A stretch of 64,000 nucleotides of DNA from Betaproteobacteria bacterium (GTDB lineage Bacteria > Pseudomonadota > Gammaproteobacteria > Burkholderiales > Rhodocyclaceae). The stretch is taken from the NCBI GenBank assembly GCA_016720065.1, contig JADJXY010000002.1:2307001-2371000 (forward strand), written 5' to 3'. Positions within the stretch are counted from its first letter, which is position 1. Each line of letters starts with the position of its first letter. The position numbers and the translations under genes are program-made. This document shows, piece after piece, positions 48,401 through 63,400 of the stretch. A model generated the notes under the pieces. The model was not told where the DNA came from and searched no databases. It was given only the letters and a program-made list of their open reading frames with translations.

Positions 48401-51400
48401 GCCCTGACCCTGCTCGGCTTCGTCACCCTGCTCTTCGGCCTCATCCTCTTCATGCCGCTGCTGGGTCATGCCTCGTGGCATGCCTATCGCGACATGGTCG
48501 TCTAGACGCAGTCCCCTCCCTCCCCCGGGCGGCGTCTGCCGCCCTTTGTTTTCCGACCCCTGCCATGACCGCTGCCAATCCGCTCCTCGCCTTCGCCTGC
48601 CCCGATCATCTGCTCGCCCTGCCCCGCTTCGACGCCATTGCCCCCGAGCACGTCGGGCCGGCCGTCGAAACCCTGCTGGCCGACGCCCGCGGGCTGCAGG
48701 AACGGCTCACGTCCGCCGCCGTCCCGGCCACCTGGGACGACTTTGCCGGCCCCCTGGCCGACGGCATCGAACACCTGTCGCGGGCCTGGGGCATCGTCGG
48801 CCACCTGCACGCGGTCAATGACACGCCCCCCTGGCGGGAGGCGTACAACGCCATGCTGCCGGAGGTGACCCGCTTCTACACCGAACTGGGCCAGGATCTG
48901 AAGCTGTTCGACAAGTACCGGGCCCTGCGCGCCGGGCCGGAATACGCCGGCCTTTCCGCCGCCCGCCGCCGCATCGTCGATAACGAAATCCGCGATTTCC
49001 GCCTCTCCGGCGCCGAATTGCCCGACGACCAGAAGCCGCGCTTCAAGGCCATCATGGAAGAACTGGCCGGCCTGGCCGCCAAGTTCCAGGAAAACCTGCT
49101 GGACGCCACCAACGCCTTTGCCGAAACCGTCACCGACGCGGCGCTCCTCGCCGGCCTGCCGCCCGACGCCCTGGAAGCCGCCCGCACGGCAGCGGAAAAG
49201 GCCGGCAGCGCCGGCTGGCGCTTCACCCTCCAGGCCCCCTCCTACGGCCCGGTGATGCAGTACGCGGAAAACCGCGATCTGCGCGCCCGGCTCTACCGCG
49301 CCTACGCCACCCGGGCAGCGGAATTCCACGAGGGTTCGAGCAAGCCGGAATGGGACAACACGCCGGTCATGCAGCGCATGCTGGAACTGCGCCTGGAAGA
49401 CGCCCGCATGCTGGGTTACGCCAATTTCGCCGAAGTCTCCCTGGTGCCCAAGATGGCCGATTCCCCCAGCCAGGTGCTGGCCTTCCTGCGCGAACTGGCC
49501 AGCAAGGCCCGCCCCTTCGCCGAAAGGGATTACGCCGAACTGCGCCAGTTCGCCGCCGATAACCTGGGCCTCGCCACCCTGGAGCCCTGGGACGTGGCCT
49601 TCGCCTCGGAGCGGCTGCTCCAGGCCCGCTACGCCTTCTCGGAGCAGGAGGTGAAGCAGTATTTCGCCGAACCCGCCGTGCTGGCCGGGCTATTCCGAGT
49701 CATCGAAGAATTGTTCGGCGTGCACGTCAAGCCCGACACGGCGCCGGTCTGGCACGGGGAGGTGCGCTTCTACCGCCTGGAAACCCCGGCCGGCGAACTG
49801 GTGGGCCAGTTCTACCTCGACCTCTACGCCCGGGAAACCAAGCGGGGCGGGGCCTGGATGGACGAGGCCCAGGGCCGTCGCCGCTGTACCGCCGGCATGC
49901 AGACCCCCATCGCCTACCTCAACTGCAATTTCTCCGCCCCGGTGGGGGGCAAGCCCGCCACCTTCACCCACGACGAAGTCATCACCCTGTTCCACGAAAC
50001 CGGCCACGGCCTGCACCACCTGCTCACCCGGGTGGACGAGTTGGGCGTTTCCGGCATCCATGGCGTCGAATGGGACGCCGTCGAACTGCCTTCCCAGTTC
50101 ATGGAGAACTACTGCTGGGAGTGGCCCGTCGTCGAGCGCATGACCGCCCACGCCGAAACCGGCGCGCCCCTGCCGCGCGCCCTCTTCGACAAGATGCTGG
50201 CGGCCAGGAATTTCCAGAGCGGTCTGCAGACCGTGCGCCAACTGGAGTTCTCCCTCTTCGACATGCTCCTGCACGCCGACTTCGACCCGGCCGGCGAGGG
50301 TTCGGGCATGGCCCTGCTGGAGACCGTGCGCAACGAGGTGGCCGTCATCCGCCCCCCCGCCTGGCAGCGCTTTCCCAATAGTTTTTCGCACATTTTCGGC
50401 GGCGGCTACGCGGCCGGGTATTTCAGCTACAAGTGGGCCGAGGTGCTTTCGGCCGACGCCTACGCCGCCTTCGAGGAGGCCGGCGACCCCTTCGACGCCG
50501 CCACCGGGCGGCGCTTCCTGGAGGAAATCCTTTCCGTCGGCGGCGCCCGCCCGGCCCTCGAATCCTTCACCGCCTTCCGCGGCCGCGAGCCCCGGGTGGA
50601 CGCGCTGCTGCGCCATAGCGGTATGATTGCGGCGTAATCGCGCCTTTGGGGAGGAAAACATGAGAATCCTGTTCTTGCTTGTCATGCTCATCAGCCTGCC
50701 TGCCGTCGCCCAGGTCTATCGCTGGGTGGACTCGGCCGGCAGAGTCAATTTCACCGACACCCCGCCGCCGGGCAGCGCGAAGAATGTCTCCCGCGACAAG
50801 GAGGCCGACCCGGCGACCGAAAACCAGTCCTTTGCCACCCGCCGCGCCGCGGAGAATTTCCCCGTCACCCTCTACACCGCGCCTGACTGCATCGCCGAAT
50901 GCAGGCAGGCCCGGGATCTCCTCACCGGGCGGGGCGTCCCCTTCAGCGAGAAGATGGTCCAGAAGCCCGAGGACATGGAGGAACTGAAGCAACTGGTCGG
51001 CGACGCCTTCGTGCCTTCCCTCAGGGTGGGCAAGCAGTCGGCGCGCGGCTTCGTGGCTTCGGCCTACCATAACCTCCTCGATTTGGCGGGCTATCCCTCG
51101 ACCACGCTCTCGGCTGGCAAACCCCCCGCCGCAGCGCCCTGAGCCTGCCCATGCGCGTTGCCACCTGGAACGTCAATTCCCTCAATGTCCGCCTGCCCCA
51201 TCTGCTGGACTGGCTGGGCGAGCAGAGTCCCGACGTGCTGTGCCTGCAGGAAACCAAGCTCGAAGATGGGCGCTTCCCGCGGGAAGCGATCGAGGCCGCG
51301 GGATATCGGGTGGCCTTTTCGGGGCAGAAGACCTACAACGGCGTCGCCCTGCTGGCCCGGCAGGAAATCGGCGAGGTGCAGTGCGGCAACCCGCATTTTC

Positions 51401-54400
51401 CCGACGCGCAGAAGCGCCTGATCGCCGGGACGGTCGGCGACGTCCGCGTCATCTGCGCCTACGTGCCTAACGGCCAGGCGGTGGGCAGCGACAAGTACCG
51501 CTACAAGCTGGACTGGCTTGCCGCCCTCCTCCCCTGGGTGCGCCAGGAACTGGAGGCCCACCCCCGGCTGGTGCTGACAGGCGATTTCAACATCGCCCCC
51601 GATGACCGGGACGTGCACGACCCCGCCGCCTGGGCCGGCCAGATTCTCTGTTCCGACGCCGAACGGTCCGCCTGGCGCGAAATCCTCGCCCTGGGCCTGC
51701 ACGACAGCTTCCGACTCTTCGAACAACCGGAGAAGACGTTCTCCTGGTGGGACTACCGCATGCTGGGCTTTCAGAAGAATCTTGGCCTGCGCATCGACCA
51801 CGTCCTGCTTTCGGAGCCCCTGGCCCGGTGCTGCCGCCAGTCCGCCATCGACCGGGCGCCGCGCAAGCGCGAGCGGCCGTCGGACCACGCCCCCGCCTAC
51901 GTCGATCTCGCGTGATGGCCGTCGAGCGGAACGCGCTGCTGGCGCTCTACCCCGCCCTGAAGGAAGTTCCCGCCGCCCGGCTGGCGCCGCTTTTCCAGCC
52001 GGGAGCCGTGCTCGAAATCCCTGCCGGGCGTGAACTCTTCGCGGAACGCCACCCCTGCCGGGGCTTTCCCCTGGTGCTGTCCGGCAGCATCAAGGTGGTG
52101 AAGAGCTCGCCGGGGGGCCGCGAAATGCTGCTCTATCGCGTGGAGCCCGGGGGGTCGTGCATCATCACCTCCAGTTGCCTCCTCGGCCACGCCGATTACA
52201 ACGCCCGCGGTATCGCCGAATCAGCCCTGGTGCTGGTCATCGTCCCGGCCTCCCTCTTCGCCCAACTGGTGGCGGAGTTTGCCGCGTTCCGGGATTTCGT
52301 CTTCCACCTTTTTTCCGAACGCATCGCCGAACTGATGCAACTGGTCGAGGAAGTCGCCTTCGCCCGCCTCGACCGGCGCCTGGCCAAACTGCTCCTCGCC
52401 CGGGGCGACGGCGTCCTGGCCATCACCCACCAGCAACTCGCGGAGGAACTGGGCAGCGTGCGGGAAATCGTCAGCCGCCTGCTCAAGGGCTTTGCCGCCC
52501 AGGGCCTGGTCGCCCTGGGACGGGAGCAAATCACGGTGCTCGACCGGGAAGGTTTGCAGGCCCTCGCGGCTGTGTGACCCAGGTTACAGACCCGCCCCCG
52601 CTGCGGGGAATACAGTGGCTCCCGTCATCACAACCCTACGGGAGAACATCATGAAAGCAAACGTTGGCGGCATCGACAAAGTCCTGCGCATCGCTGCCGG
52701 CCTCGGCCTCATCGCCTGGGCCGCGCTGGGTGGCCCGGTGTGGGCCTGGATCGGCGTCGTGCCCCTGGCCACCGGCCTGATGGGCTGGTGCCCGGCCTAC
52801 CCCCTGCTCGGCATCAGCACCTGCGGCGTCAAGAAGGAGGCGTGACCTACCTGGTGGCCAGCCAGTCGGCCAGGCGAACGTAGTCGGCCACGGCCAGGTC
52901 CTCGGCCCGCGCCGTCGGGTCGACCCCCAGGGCCCGCAGGGCGGATTCGTCCAGCAGGCTCTTGAGGGTGTTGCGCAGCATCTTGCGGCGTTGGGAAAAG
53001 GCGGTGGCGACGACCCGCTCCAGCAGGGCGGCGTCGCGCACGCGGCAGTCTTCCGCCGGTCGCGGGATGAGGCGCACGACGGCGGAGTCGACCTTGGGCG
53101 CCGGGTCGAAGGATTCGGGCGGCACGTCGATCAGCCACTCCAGGTGGAAGCGGAACTGGAGCATGACCGACAGGCGCCCGAATTCCGACTCGCCCGGGAG
53201 TGCCACCATGCGCTCGACGACTTCCTTCTGCAGCATGAAGTGCATGTCGCGCACCCGCTCGGCATAGGTCGCCAGGTGGAAGAGCAGCGGCGTCGAGATG
53301 TTGTAGGGCAGGTTGCCCACCAGACGCAGCTCGCACCCCAGGGCGGCAAAGTCGAAGGCCAGGGCGTCGCCCTCGTGGATCACCAGTTGCCCGGGTTGGT
53401 AGCGCTGCTTCAGGCGGGCGATGAGGTCGCGGTCGATTTCGACCACGTGCAGGGGCTTCAGACGCTGCAGCAGGGGGTCGGTCAGCGCCCCGAGGCCGGG
53501 TCCGATTTCGACCAGGGTTTCCCCCGGGCGCGGGTCGATGGCGCCGACGATGGCGGCGATGACGCCCTGGTCCACCAGGAAGTTCTGGCCAAAGCGGCGG
53601 CGAGCGACGTGCTTCATCGCGGCCACCGGCCCGGCGCCGACGGGTGGGAGCCGGACCGCCCACAGGCGCCGTCCTCCCTCATTGCCGCGCTGCCATGCGC
53701 GCCGCTTCGCTCACCGCTTCGAACAGGCTGCCCGGATCGGCCTTCCCCGTGCCGGCCAGTTCCAGGGCCGTGCCGTGGTCCACGGAGGTGCGCAGGATGG
53801 GCAGCCCCAGGGTGACATTGATGCCGCGGCCGAAGGTGGCGTACTTGAGGGCCGCCAGTCCCTGGTCGTGGAACATGGCCAGAACCGCGTCGCCGCGGGC
53901 AAGCACCGGCGGCGTGAACAGGGTGTCCGCCGGCAGGGGGCCGATGAGTTTCATGCCCCGGGCGCGCAGATCGGCGAGCACCGGCTCGATGAGATCGATT
54001 TCTTCGCGCCCCAGGTAGCCGCCCTCCCCGGCGTGGGGGTTGAGGCCGGTGACCAGGATGGTGGGATCGGCGATGCCGTACTTGCTGCGCAGATCGGCAT
54101 GCAGGATGGCGAGGGTCCGCCGCAGCAGTTCGGCGGTGATCGCATCCGGCACGGCCCGCAGCGGCAGATGGGTGGTCGCCAGGGCCACCCGCAGGGGGCC
54201 GTGCCCGGTCTCGCCGGCCAGCATCATGACCACCAGGGGCGTGGCGGTCTTCTCGGCCAGGTACTCGGTGTGGCCAGTGAAGGGAACGCCGGCCTGATTG
54301 ATGACGCCCTTGTGCACCGGGGCGGTCGCCATGGCGGCGAACTCGCCGGCGGTACAACCGGCCAGCGCCCGATCGAGCAGGGCCAGGACGTAGGGGCCAT

Positions 54401-57400
54401 TGGCGGCGTCGAGTTTTCCGGCGACGCAGGGCGCGGCGAGGGGAACGTGGAGCACTTCCAGCGCCCCCGGAGGCGCGGGCTGCTCGGGCCCATAGTCGTG
54501 CAGGGCCACGGCGAGGCCGAGGGCCGCGGCGCGCTGGGCGAGGAGTTGCCGGTCCCCCAGAACCACGGGGCGCGCCGGCAGGGGCTGTCCCGCCAGACGC
54601 AGACACAGTTCGGGACCGATCCCGGCGGGCTCCCCGCTGGTCACCGCAATGCGCGGCAGCGAACCCACTATTTGTCTTCCAGACGGTTTTCGACGTAGGT
54701 GCGGTCGCGCAACTGGCGGACCCAGTCCTGATAGGCCTCGTCCAGACGGCGCTCGCGCAGGGCCTGACGGGCGTCGAGGCGCCGTCTTTCCTCGCTCATG
54801 TCCCGCTCCCGTCGCTCCAGCACCTGGATGAGATGCATGCCGAAGGGCGACTGGACGACGGCGCTCAGCTCGTTCTCCTTCAGGGCGTTCATGGCCTTGT
54901 CGAATTCGGGCACCGTGTCGCCGGGGTTGAGCCAACCCAGGTCGCCCCCCTTGGCGGCGGAACCATCCTGGGAATAGAGGCGGGCCAGTTCCTGGAAATC
55001 TCCGCCATGAACCAGGCGCTCACGCAGGTTTTCCAGCTTGCGCCGGGCCTCGGCCTCGGAAACCACCTCGTTGATGCGGACCAGGATATGCCGCGCCCGG
55101 GTCTGCACCACCGGAGGCGGCGCGGCGCCTCCCTTGCGGCCGAACAGCTTGACGATGTGGAAGCCGGCGGGGGAACGCAGCAGTTCGCTGACCTCGCCGG
55201 GTTGCAACTTGCCCACGGCGTCGGCGTACAGGGAAGGCAGACGGTCTGCGGGGCGCAGACCCAGGTCGCCGCCCTTCAGGGCATCGGGGGCGTCGGAAAA
55301 GGCCGCCGCCAACTGGGCGAAGTTCTCGCCGGCCCTGGCCCGGGCCAGGGCCTGCTCGGCCCGCGCCCGCAACTTCTGCAACTGCTCCGGGCTGGCGGAT
55401 TCCGGTGCCCGCATCAGGATATGGCCGATCTGCACCTGCTCCGCTTTGCCGGACGCCCCCTCGTTGGCGATGTAGTTGTCGATTTCCGAGTCGGAGATGA
55501 CGAGCTTGCTGTCCACTTCCCGTTCCCGCAGACGGGTCAGGGCGATTTCGTCGCGGATTTCCTCGCGGAATCGGGCGTAGGTGATGCCATCCTTCTCCAG
55601 GGCCTGGCGGAACTGGGCGAGGGTCATCTTGTTTCCCGCCGCGATGCGGTTCATGGCCATGTCGAGCTGGCTGTCGTCGACGCGAATGCCGCTCTCGCGC
55701 GCCATCTGGATCTGGGCGCGGTCGACGATGAGGCGTTCCAGCATCTGCTTTTCCAGCACATCGTCGGACGGCAACGGCGTGCCCTGCTGCTTGAGCTGGG
55801 CGATGACCGAGGCCAGACGCCCGCGCAGTTCGTGCAGGGTGATCACTTCTTCACCCACCACAGCCACGATCCGATCCACCTCCTGGGGCTCGGCGCCGCG
55901 TACGGGCAACGCGGTGGCGCCCACAAGGGTGAGAAGGATGAGGGAGGCGCTGAGGACTCGGAGGTTCATGGCACTAGTCGGTCAGAAGGGAACTGGTGGA
56001 AGGCAACTCGTTGATCTTGCCGTACCCCGGGATGCTGCGGCGCAGGAGTCCGATGGGGTTGGAACCGACGCTGGCGAAGTCGTTGAGCTCGAGCTGGAAG
56101 AAGACGGAGGTATTGGGCGAGCCGGCGATGGCCTCCAGGCGCTGAACGACGAAACGGGCCGCCCAGCAGCCCGCGTTGTACTCGAACCCGCCGATGGTCT
56201 CCAGGGCCTGATGGTCGCGCAGGGAGTAGTTGAAGCGGCCCACGGCGTACCAGCGCGCGGCCAGGGGCCATTGCCCGGCAATGTCGACCTGGCGCACCTG
56301 GGACACCCCCAGGGCATCCCGGGTGGTTCGGTAGCCGGCACTGAGCACCTTGGCCAATTCGGGCTGGAAGCGCGCCCCGACGGAGAAGCGCTGGTTCTGG
56401 GACTGATGGTGATCGTATTCCCAGGCCGCATCGACATAGGTTGCCGGGGCGACGAGGCCGTTGAAGGCGGCGAGGAAGTTGGAGAGATTGCGCTGACGCT
56501 CGGTTTCACCGGTGATGGTGGTGCGCTGGGGCTCGAAGTAGTAGCGCTGCCCGATCATGGCCTTGAAGCGCTCGGCGCCGGTGGTGGCGTCCAGGTAGCG
56601 GGTGGTGAGCGCTGCCGTGAGCTGGTTGGCGTCGTTGATGCGATCGAGGCCGGTGTAGCGGTTCTCGGTGAATATCTGGGCGAAATTGAAGTCCGCAATA
56701 CCGGAGTCGAAGACCGGAATCTTGTCCTGCTTGCGGTAGGGGATATAGACGTAATAGAGGCGCGGCTCCAGGGTCTGGATGCGGGGTTCGCCGAACCAGT
56801 GGGTCTCGCGCTCGAAGGCGAGGGAGCCGTCCAGGGTGAAGGTCGGCACGACGCGGCTCTGACTCGACGAGACCGTGGCCCCCGGATCCCGCAGGGAGTA
56901 CTGCGTGGCGTGCAGACCGAACTTGGGGACCACCAGATAGGCCGGATCGACGATGGGGATGGCGATCTGGGGATAGACCACCAGGCGGTTGCCTTCCACC
57001 TTGTCCGGATGGGTGAAGCGCGAGAACTGACCGTAGACGCTGAGATCGACCGCCTTGAGGTTGCGCGCCCGGGCGCTGAAGCCGATTTGCGGCTCCAGGA
57101 AATAGGGGCGGGCAACGAGATTTTCCGGATCGGGGTTGAGGGTCTGGTAGGTGAGTACCTGGAGCGAGCTGTTCCACCAGGAACTCGGCGCGTAGGTCAG
57201 GATAGCCTGACGGGGCAACTGCTGCTGCGAGGTGTGGAGCAGGCGGGAGGAAAAATCCTGCCAGTAGTCGTCGTCCGACACGCCGTTGAGGTTGACCCGC
57301 AGATGCACGCCCTGGCCAAGATTCTGCTGATGCAGGATCTGGTAGGCGTGCCGCCTGCGCTCTTCGAGCAGGTCGTCGGGCAGATATTCCCCCCGGGCCT

Positions 57401-60400
57401 CGCTGTGGATGTTGTGATCCAGGTAGCGGGCTTCGGCACCGAGTTGAAAACCCCGCTTGCTCATGTAGCGGGGATAGAGGGTCAGGTCGTAATTGGGGGC
57501 CAGATTGACGTAATAGGGCAGCGTGACGTCGACACCGTTCTTGGACGAGGCCGAGAAACTGCCGGACAAGAAACCCGACTTGCGCTGCTGGTTGAGGCTG
57601 AAGGTCGCCGTCGGCAAATAAAACAGCGGAATGTCCTTGAAGAGCACCGTGGCATTGGTGGCCTTACCCTCTTCCTTGTCGTAATCGAGGCGGATTTCCT
57701 CACCCTTGGCGAACCAGTCGGTCTCGCCGGGTTTGCAGCTCGAATAGGTGGCTTCCGTCAGGCGGATCTGATTTTCGCCCTCGAAATCGATGCGCTTGGC
57801 CCGTCCGTAGGCGTCCGAGGGGCGCCGCGGCGGAAGCGTCGTCTGCAGTCCGTAGTTCGCCGGGACGTTGATCATGAGGGGCGCACCGCTGGTGGTGGTG
57901 CTGCTGACCTCGGTCTGCACGACTTTCACCGGCCGGGAAAATTCGTTGGGTACCTCGCGCCGGAAGCGGTATTCGGCGTCGTCGAAGTAGCCGATGCGGT
58001 CCGAGAGCTTCATGCGCATGTGCGGCCCCTTCACCTCGTCGTCGCCGCGCTGGTACACCACATTGCCCTGAGCCTCGACCTCGTCCGCCACGGGGCGGTA
58101 TTCGAGGCGGTCGGAAAACACCAGGGTATCGACCCGGCGCAGTTCGACATTGCCCTCCGCCTCGGTGGAATCCTCACGCCCTTCGATATGGTCGGCCGTG
58201 ATGAACATGGGGTAGCTGTCCTTGGCCGGCTTCTCGATTTCCGGGTCGAGTTGCAGGCCCGGCACGGGGACCGGCGCATAGCCCTTGGTGTCATCGGGAG
58301 CCTTCTTGGCCGCCAGGACGGCGAATTTGCGCTCCAGCCGGAGAGTCACCGCTTCGAGCTCGATGCGGGAAAAATCGGGTTCCCCTGCGCTGGCCGGCGC
58401 CCTCCCATCCCCCCCCAGGGCCGCCGCCCGGGCGGTTTCGACCGCGCCATGGCTCAGCTGCACCCCGGCAAAGAGGCAGCACACGAGTACGGCAAGGGGA
58501 CGACGGGGGAATCCGGGCATCGGCGGGGAAATCCGGGCAGGACGCCGGGATGCCCCCGGCGCGAATGCTAAAATCCGGGCATTTTACAACGAACCCGCCC
58601 CCAGCCCGATGTCCCGCGACCAACTCGTTCACGACTGGGTGACCAGTCGTTTCCCCGGCCAGTCCGTCAGCCTCACCCCGGCTTCCGCCGACGCCAGCTT
58701 CCGGCGTTACTTCCGCCTCGGCTTCCCCGACGGCTCCACCCGCATCCTCATGGATGCCCCGCCGGACAAGGAAGACTGCCGCCCCTTCGTCAAGGTGGCC
58801 GGCCTGCTGGCCGACGCCGACCTTGCCGCTCCGCGCGTCCTGGACCAGGACCTGGAGCAGGGCTTTCTCGTCCTCACCGACCTGGGCCGCGTCGGTTACC
58901 TGGAAGCCCTGCAAGGCAACCTGGAACTCGCCGACCCCATGATGCGCCCGGTCCTCGACGTGCTGGTGAAATGGCAGCTTGCCTCGCAGCCCGGCGTCCT
59001 GCCGCCCTATGACCAGGCCCTGCTGCGCCGGGAACTCGATCTCTTCCCGGAGTGGTTCGTCGGCCGCCACCTGGGCCATAGCCTGAGCGGCGACGAGAAG
59101 ACCATTCTGGAAGACACCTTCCGCCATCTCATCGCCTCGGCCCTCGCCCAGCCCAAGGTCTTCGTGCACCGCGACTTCATGCCCCGCAACCTCATGGTGG
59201 TGGAAAGTGAAGCCTCCCTGGTGCCCGGCATCATCGATTTCCAGGATGCCGTGTACGGCCCCATCGCCTACGACGTGGTTTCGCTCTTCCGCGACGCCTT
59301 CATTTCCTGGGAAGAGGAACAGGAAATCGACTGGGTCGTCCGCTACTGGGAAAATGCCCGTGCGGCCGGCCTGCCGGTGCGCGCGGATTTCGCCGAGTTC
59401 TGGCGCGACTACGAATTGATGGGCCTGCAAAGACATCTCAAGGTGCTGGGCATCTTCTGCCGCCTCAAGTACCGGGACGGCAAGGAGCGCTACATCGGCG
59501 ACCTGCCCCGCTTCCTCGGCTACGCCCGCAAAGTCGCCGACCGCTACCTCGCCCTGAAGCCTCTCCTCGGCCTCCTCGACACCCTGGAAGGCAAGCAGGA
59601 CGAAAGCGGCTACACCTTCTGATGCACGCCTTCATCCTGGCCGCCGGACGGGGGGAGCGCATGCGCCCCCTCACCGACCATACGCCCAAACCCCTGCTGC
59701 CGGCGGGGGGCAAGCCCCTCATCGTCTGGCACCTGGAACGCCTGGCCGCCGCCGGTTTCCGCGATGTGGTGATCAACCACGCCCACCTCGGCAGCCAGAT
59801 CGAGGCGGCCCTGGGGGACGGTTCGGCCTGGGGCCTTTCCATCCGCTACTCCCCGGAGCCCCCCGGTGCGCTGGAGACCGCCGGCGGCATCGCCCAGGCC
59901 CTGCCCCTGATGGGCGACGCGCCCTTCCTGGTGGTCAATGGCGACATCTGGTGCGACTGGGACGTTCGTCGTGCCCACAGCCTGGCCGGACGCCTCGCCC
60001 ACCTGCTCATGGTGCCCAACCCGGCCCACCATGCCAGCGGCGACTTCGGCCTGGAGGGCGAGCGGGTCGTTTTCGCCCACGGTGAGGGAACACTCACTTA
60101 CGCCGGAATCGGCGTCTTTTCACCGGCCTTCTTCCAAGACGTTCCACTCGGCACGGCAATGAAGCTGCGCCCCCTGCTCGACGACGCCATTCGCCAAGGC
60201 ACCCTAACCGGGGAACGCCACGGCGGCCGCTGGGTGGACGTAGGGACACCGGAACGCCTGATTGAACTGGATGCAGAACTCCGAGGAAGTGCGCCTCAGT
60301 AATTCCCGGCGGGGGGCGTCCGTCGCCCTCCCGGGCAACGACCCGCGAGACGTGTCGCCAAAACCGAAGAATTCACACACATCCCGTCCACCTGTCGCCG

Positions 60401-63400
60401 CCAGCGACAGCTCGCCATAACATGTCGATATTTTTTAAATCCATCGACACGTTGCATTGACCTGTCGCCCAGAGCGACATAACCTACCGCTTCCCCCAAC
60501 TCGTTCAACCATACCGCAGTGACTTTGATCACCAACACCTGGCACCCCGGCGTTCCTTACAATGCCCTGCCCATGCTTCCGCCCGCCCACGATCTGGAAA
60601 GCAAGGCCGTGCTCAAGCGCTGCATCGTCGCCCGGGCGGCGCTGGCCGAACTCAAGCAGGCCGCCGAACTGATCCCCAACCAGAGCATGCTGATCAACAC
60701 GATCCCGCTGCTCGAAGCCAAGGACAGCTCGGAAATCGAGAACATCGTCACCACCACCGACAAGCTTTTCCAGCACGCCCAGGGCGACAGCCAGACCGAC
60801 CCGGCCACCAAGGAGGCCCTGCGCTACCGCTCTGCCTTGCGGCGCGGCTACCAGTCGCTGACCGACAGACCGCTCTGTACCGCCACGGCCGTCGACATCT
60901 GCCGCACCCTCAAGGGCGTCACCCTGGATGTCCGGCGCACCCCCGGCACACAACTGATCAACGATCGCAGCGGCGCCATCATCTACACCCCGCCTGAAGG
61001 CGAGGCGAGGCTGCGCGACCTGCTGGCCGACTGGGAACGCTTCCTGCACAACACCCCTGACCTGGACCCGCTGATCCGCATGGCGGTGGGCCACTATCAA
61101 TTCGAGGCCATCCACCCCTTCGCCGACGGCAACGGACGCACCGGGCGCATCATCAACATCCTCTGGCTGATCCAGGAAAACCTGCTCAGCCTGCCCATTC
61201 TCTATCTCAGCCGCTACCTGATCGCCCGCAAGGCCGACTACTACCGCCTGCTGCTTGCCGTCACCAGCGACGGTGCCTGGGAGGAATGGACGCTCTTCAT
61301 GCTCGACGCCGTGGCCGACACCGCCGCCTGGACCACGGCCAAGATTGCGGCCATCCGGACGCTCTCCGAGCACACCGCGGAATTCGTCCGCAATCGCCTG
61401 CCCAAGATTTACAGCCGCGATCTCATCGACGTCATCTTCGAGCAGCCCTATTGCCGCATCAGCGACCTGATCGACAAGGACATCGCCCAGCGGCAGGCGG
61501 CCTCGCGTTACCTGAAAGACCTCGTCGCCCTCGGCGTCCTGCGCGAAATCACGGCAGGGCGCGAAAAGCTCTTCCTGCACCCCAAGCTGCTGCAACTGCT
61601 AACCCGCGACGGCAACGACATCGTGACCTACGAACGGAGCGCCAATGTCTGATGCCATTCTGACGCTGCTCGCCGACGCCAAATTGCTCGCCCGGCGCTA
61701 TCGCGCTCTGACAGGCAAGCCACTGGGTATCACGGGCGAAGTTGCGGAATACGAAGCCGCCCGGCTCCTTGGCCTCGAACTCACGACTGCCCGTCAGGCG
61801 GGTTACGATGCTATCGAGCGGCGTGGCGCGCAGACGATCAAGATTCAAATCAAGGGGCGTTGTATTCTGCCCGGCGCAAGCCCCGGTCAACGCCTGGGCG
61901 CACTGGATATCACCAAGACATTCGATGCAGTCCTGCTGGTGTTGCTGAATGAGCATCTTGAGGCGCAAAAAATATACGAAGCGTCACGCGAGGCGGTGAT
62001 CGCGGCGTTGACCGCGCCGGGATCAAAGTCCCGCAATGAACGCGGTGCGCTTGGCATTGCCAAATTCAAATCCATTGCCCGGCTGCGCTGGAGTACGGAA
62101 CCCGAAGCATCATGACCCACGCCCACTTTCTCGCCCGCCGCAAGCGCCTGTTGCAGACCATAGACTCCGGCGTCGCTATCGTCCCTACGGCCCCCGAGGT
62201 CATCCGCAACCGCGACGCCCACCACCCCTACCGTTTCGACAGCTATTTCTGGTATCTCACCGGCTTTCCGGAACCGGACGCGGTGCTGGTGCTGGTGGGG
62301 GGACAGCGGCCGAAATCCATTCTCTTCTGCCGCGAAAAGAACGAGGAGCGCGAAATCTGGGACGGCTTCCGCTACGGGCCCAAGGCGGCCAAGGCCGCTT
62401 TCGGCTTCGACGCCGCTTACCCCATCAGCGAACTCGACAAGCGCCTGCCGCAACTGCTGGCCGACCGCCCGACCCTGTGGCACGCCGTCGGCCACGACCC
62501 CGCCTGGGACGGCCGGGTCAACCAGGCCCTGAACGCCGTCCGCGCCCAGGCCCGGGCCGGCATCCGGGCGCCCCGGGCCATCCATGACCTGCGGGCCGAG
62601 CTCGATGCCCTGCGCCTCATCAAGGACAGTGCGGAAACCGCGCTCCAGCGCCGCGCCGCCGACATCGCCAGCGCCGGCCACGCCCGGGCCATGCGCGCCT
62701 GCCGGCCGGGCATGGCGGAGTACGAACTGGAAGCCGAGTTGACCTACGAATTCCGCCGCCGCGGCGCCGACGCCCACGCCTACACCCCCATCGTCGCCGG
62801 CGGCGCCAACGCCTGCGTGCTGCACTACGTCAGCAACGACAAGGTGCTCAACGACAACACCCTGGTCCTCATCGACGCCGGCTGCGAAGTGCAGGGCTAC
62901 GCCTCGGACATCACCCGCAGCTTCCCGGTTGGTGGCCGTTTCAACGCCGCCCAGAAGGACGTTTACGAAATCGTGCTGGCGGCGCAGAACGCGGCCTTCG
63001 CCGCCATCGCCCCCGGCCGCCACTTCATGGAGGCCCACGAGGCCGCCCTGCGGGTGCTCACCCGGGGGCTCGTCGACCTGAAGCTGCTCACCGGCGACGT
63101 CGACAACCTCATCGACAGCAAGGCCTACCAGCGTTTCTACATGCACCGCACCGGCCACTGGCTGGGCCTGGACGTACACGACGCCGGCGACTACAAGATC
63201 GGCAACGACTGGACGCCCCTGCTGCCTGGCATGACGCTGACCGTCGAGCCTGGCCTCTACATCCGCCCCGCCGCCGACATCCCGCCCGCCCTGGCCGGAA
63301 TCGGCATCCGCATCGAGGACGACGTGCGGGTCACCGAGGATGGCTGCGACGTCTACACCACTGCGCCCAAAACGGTGGCCGAAATCGAGGAAGTCATGCG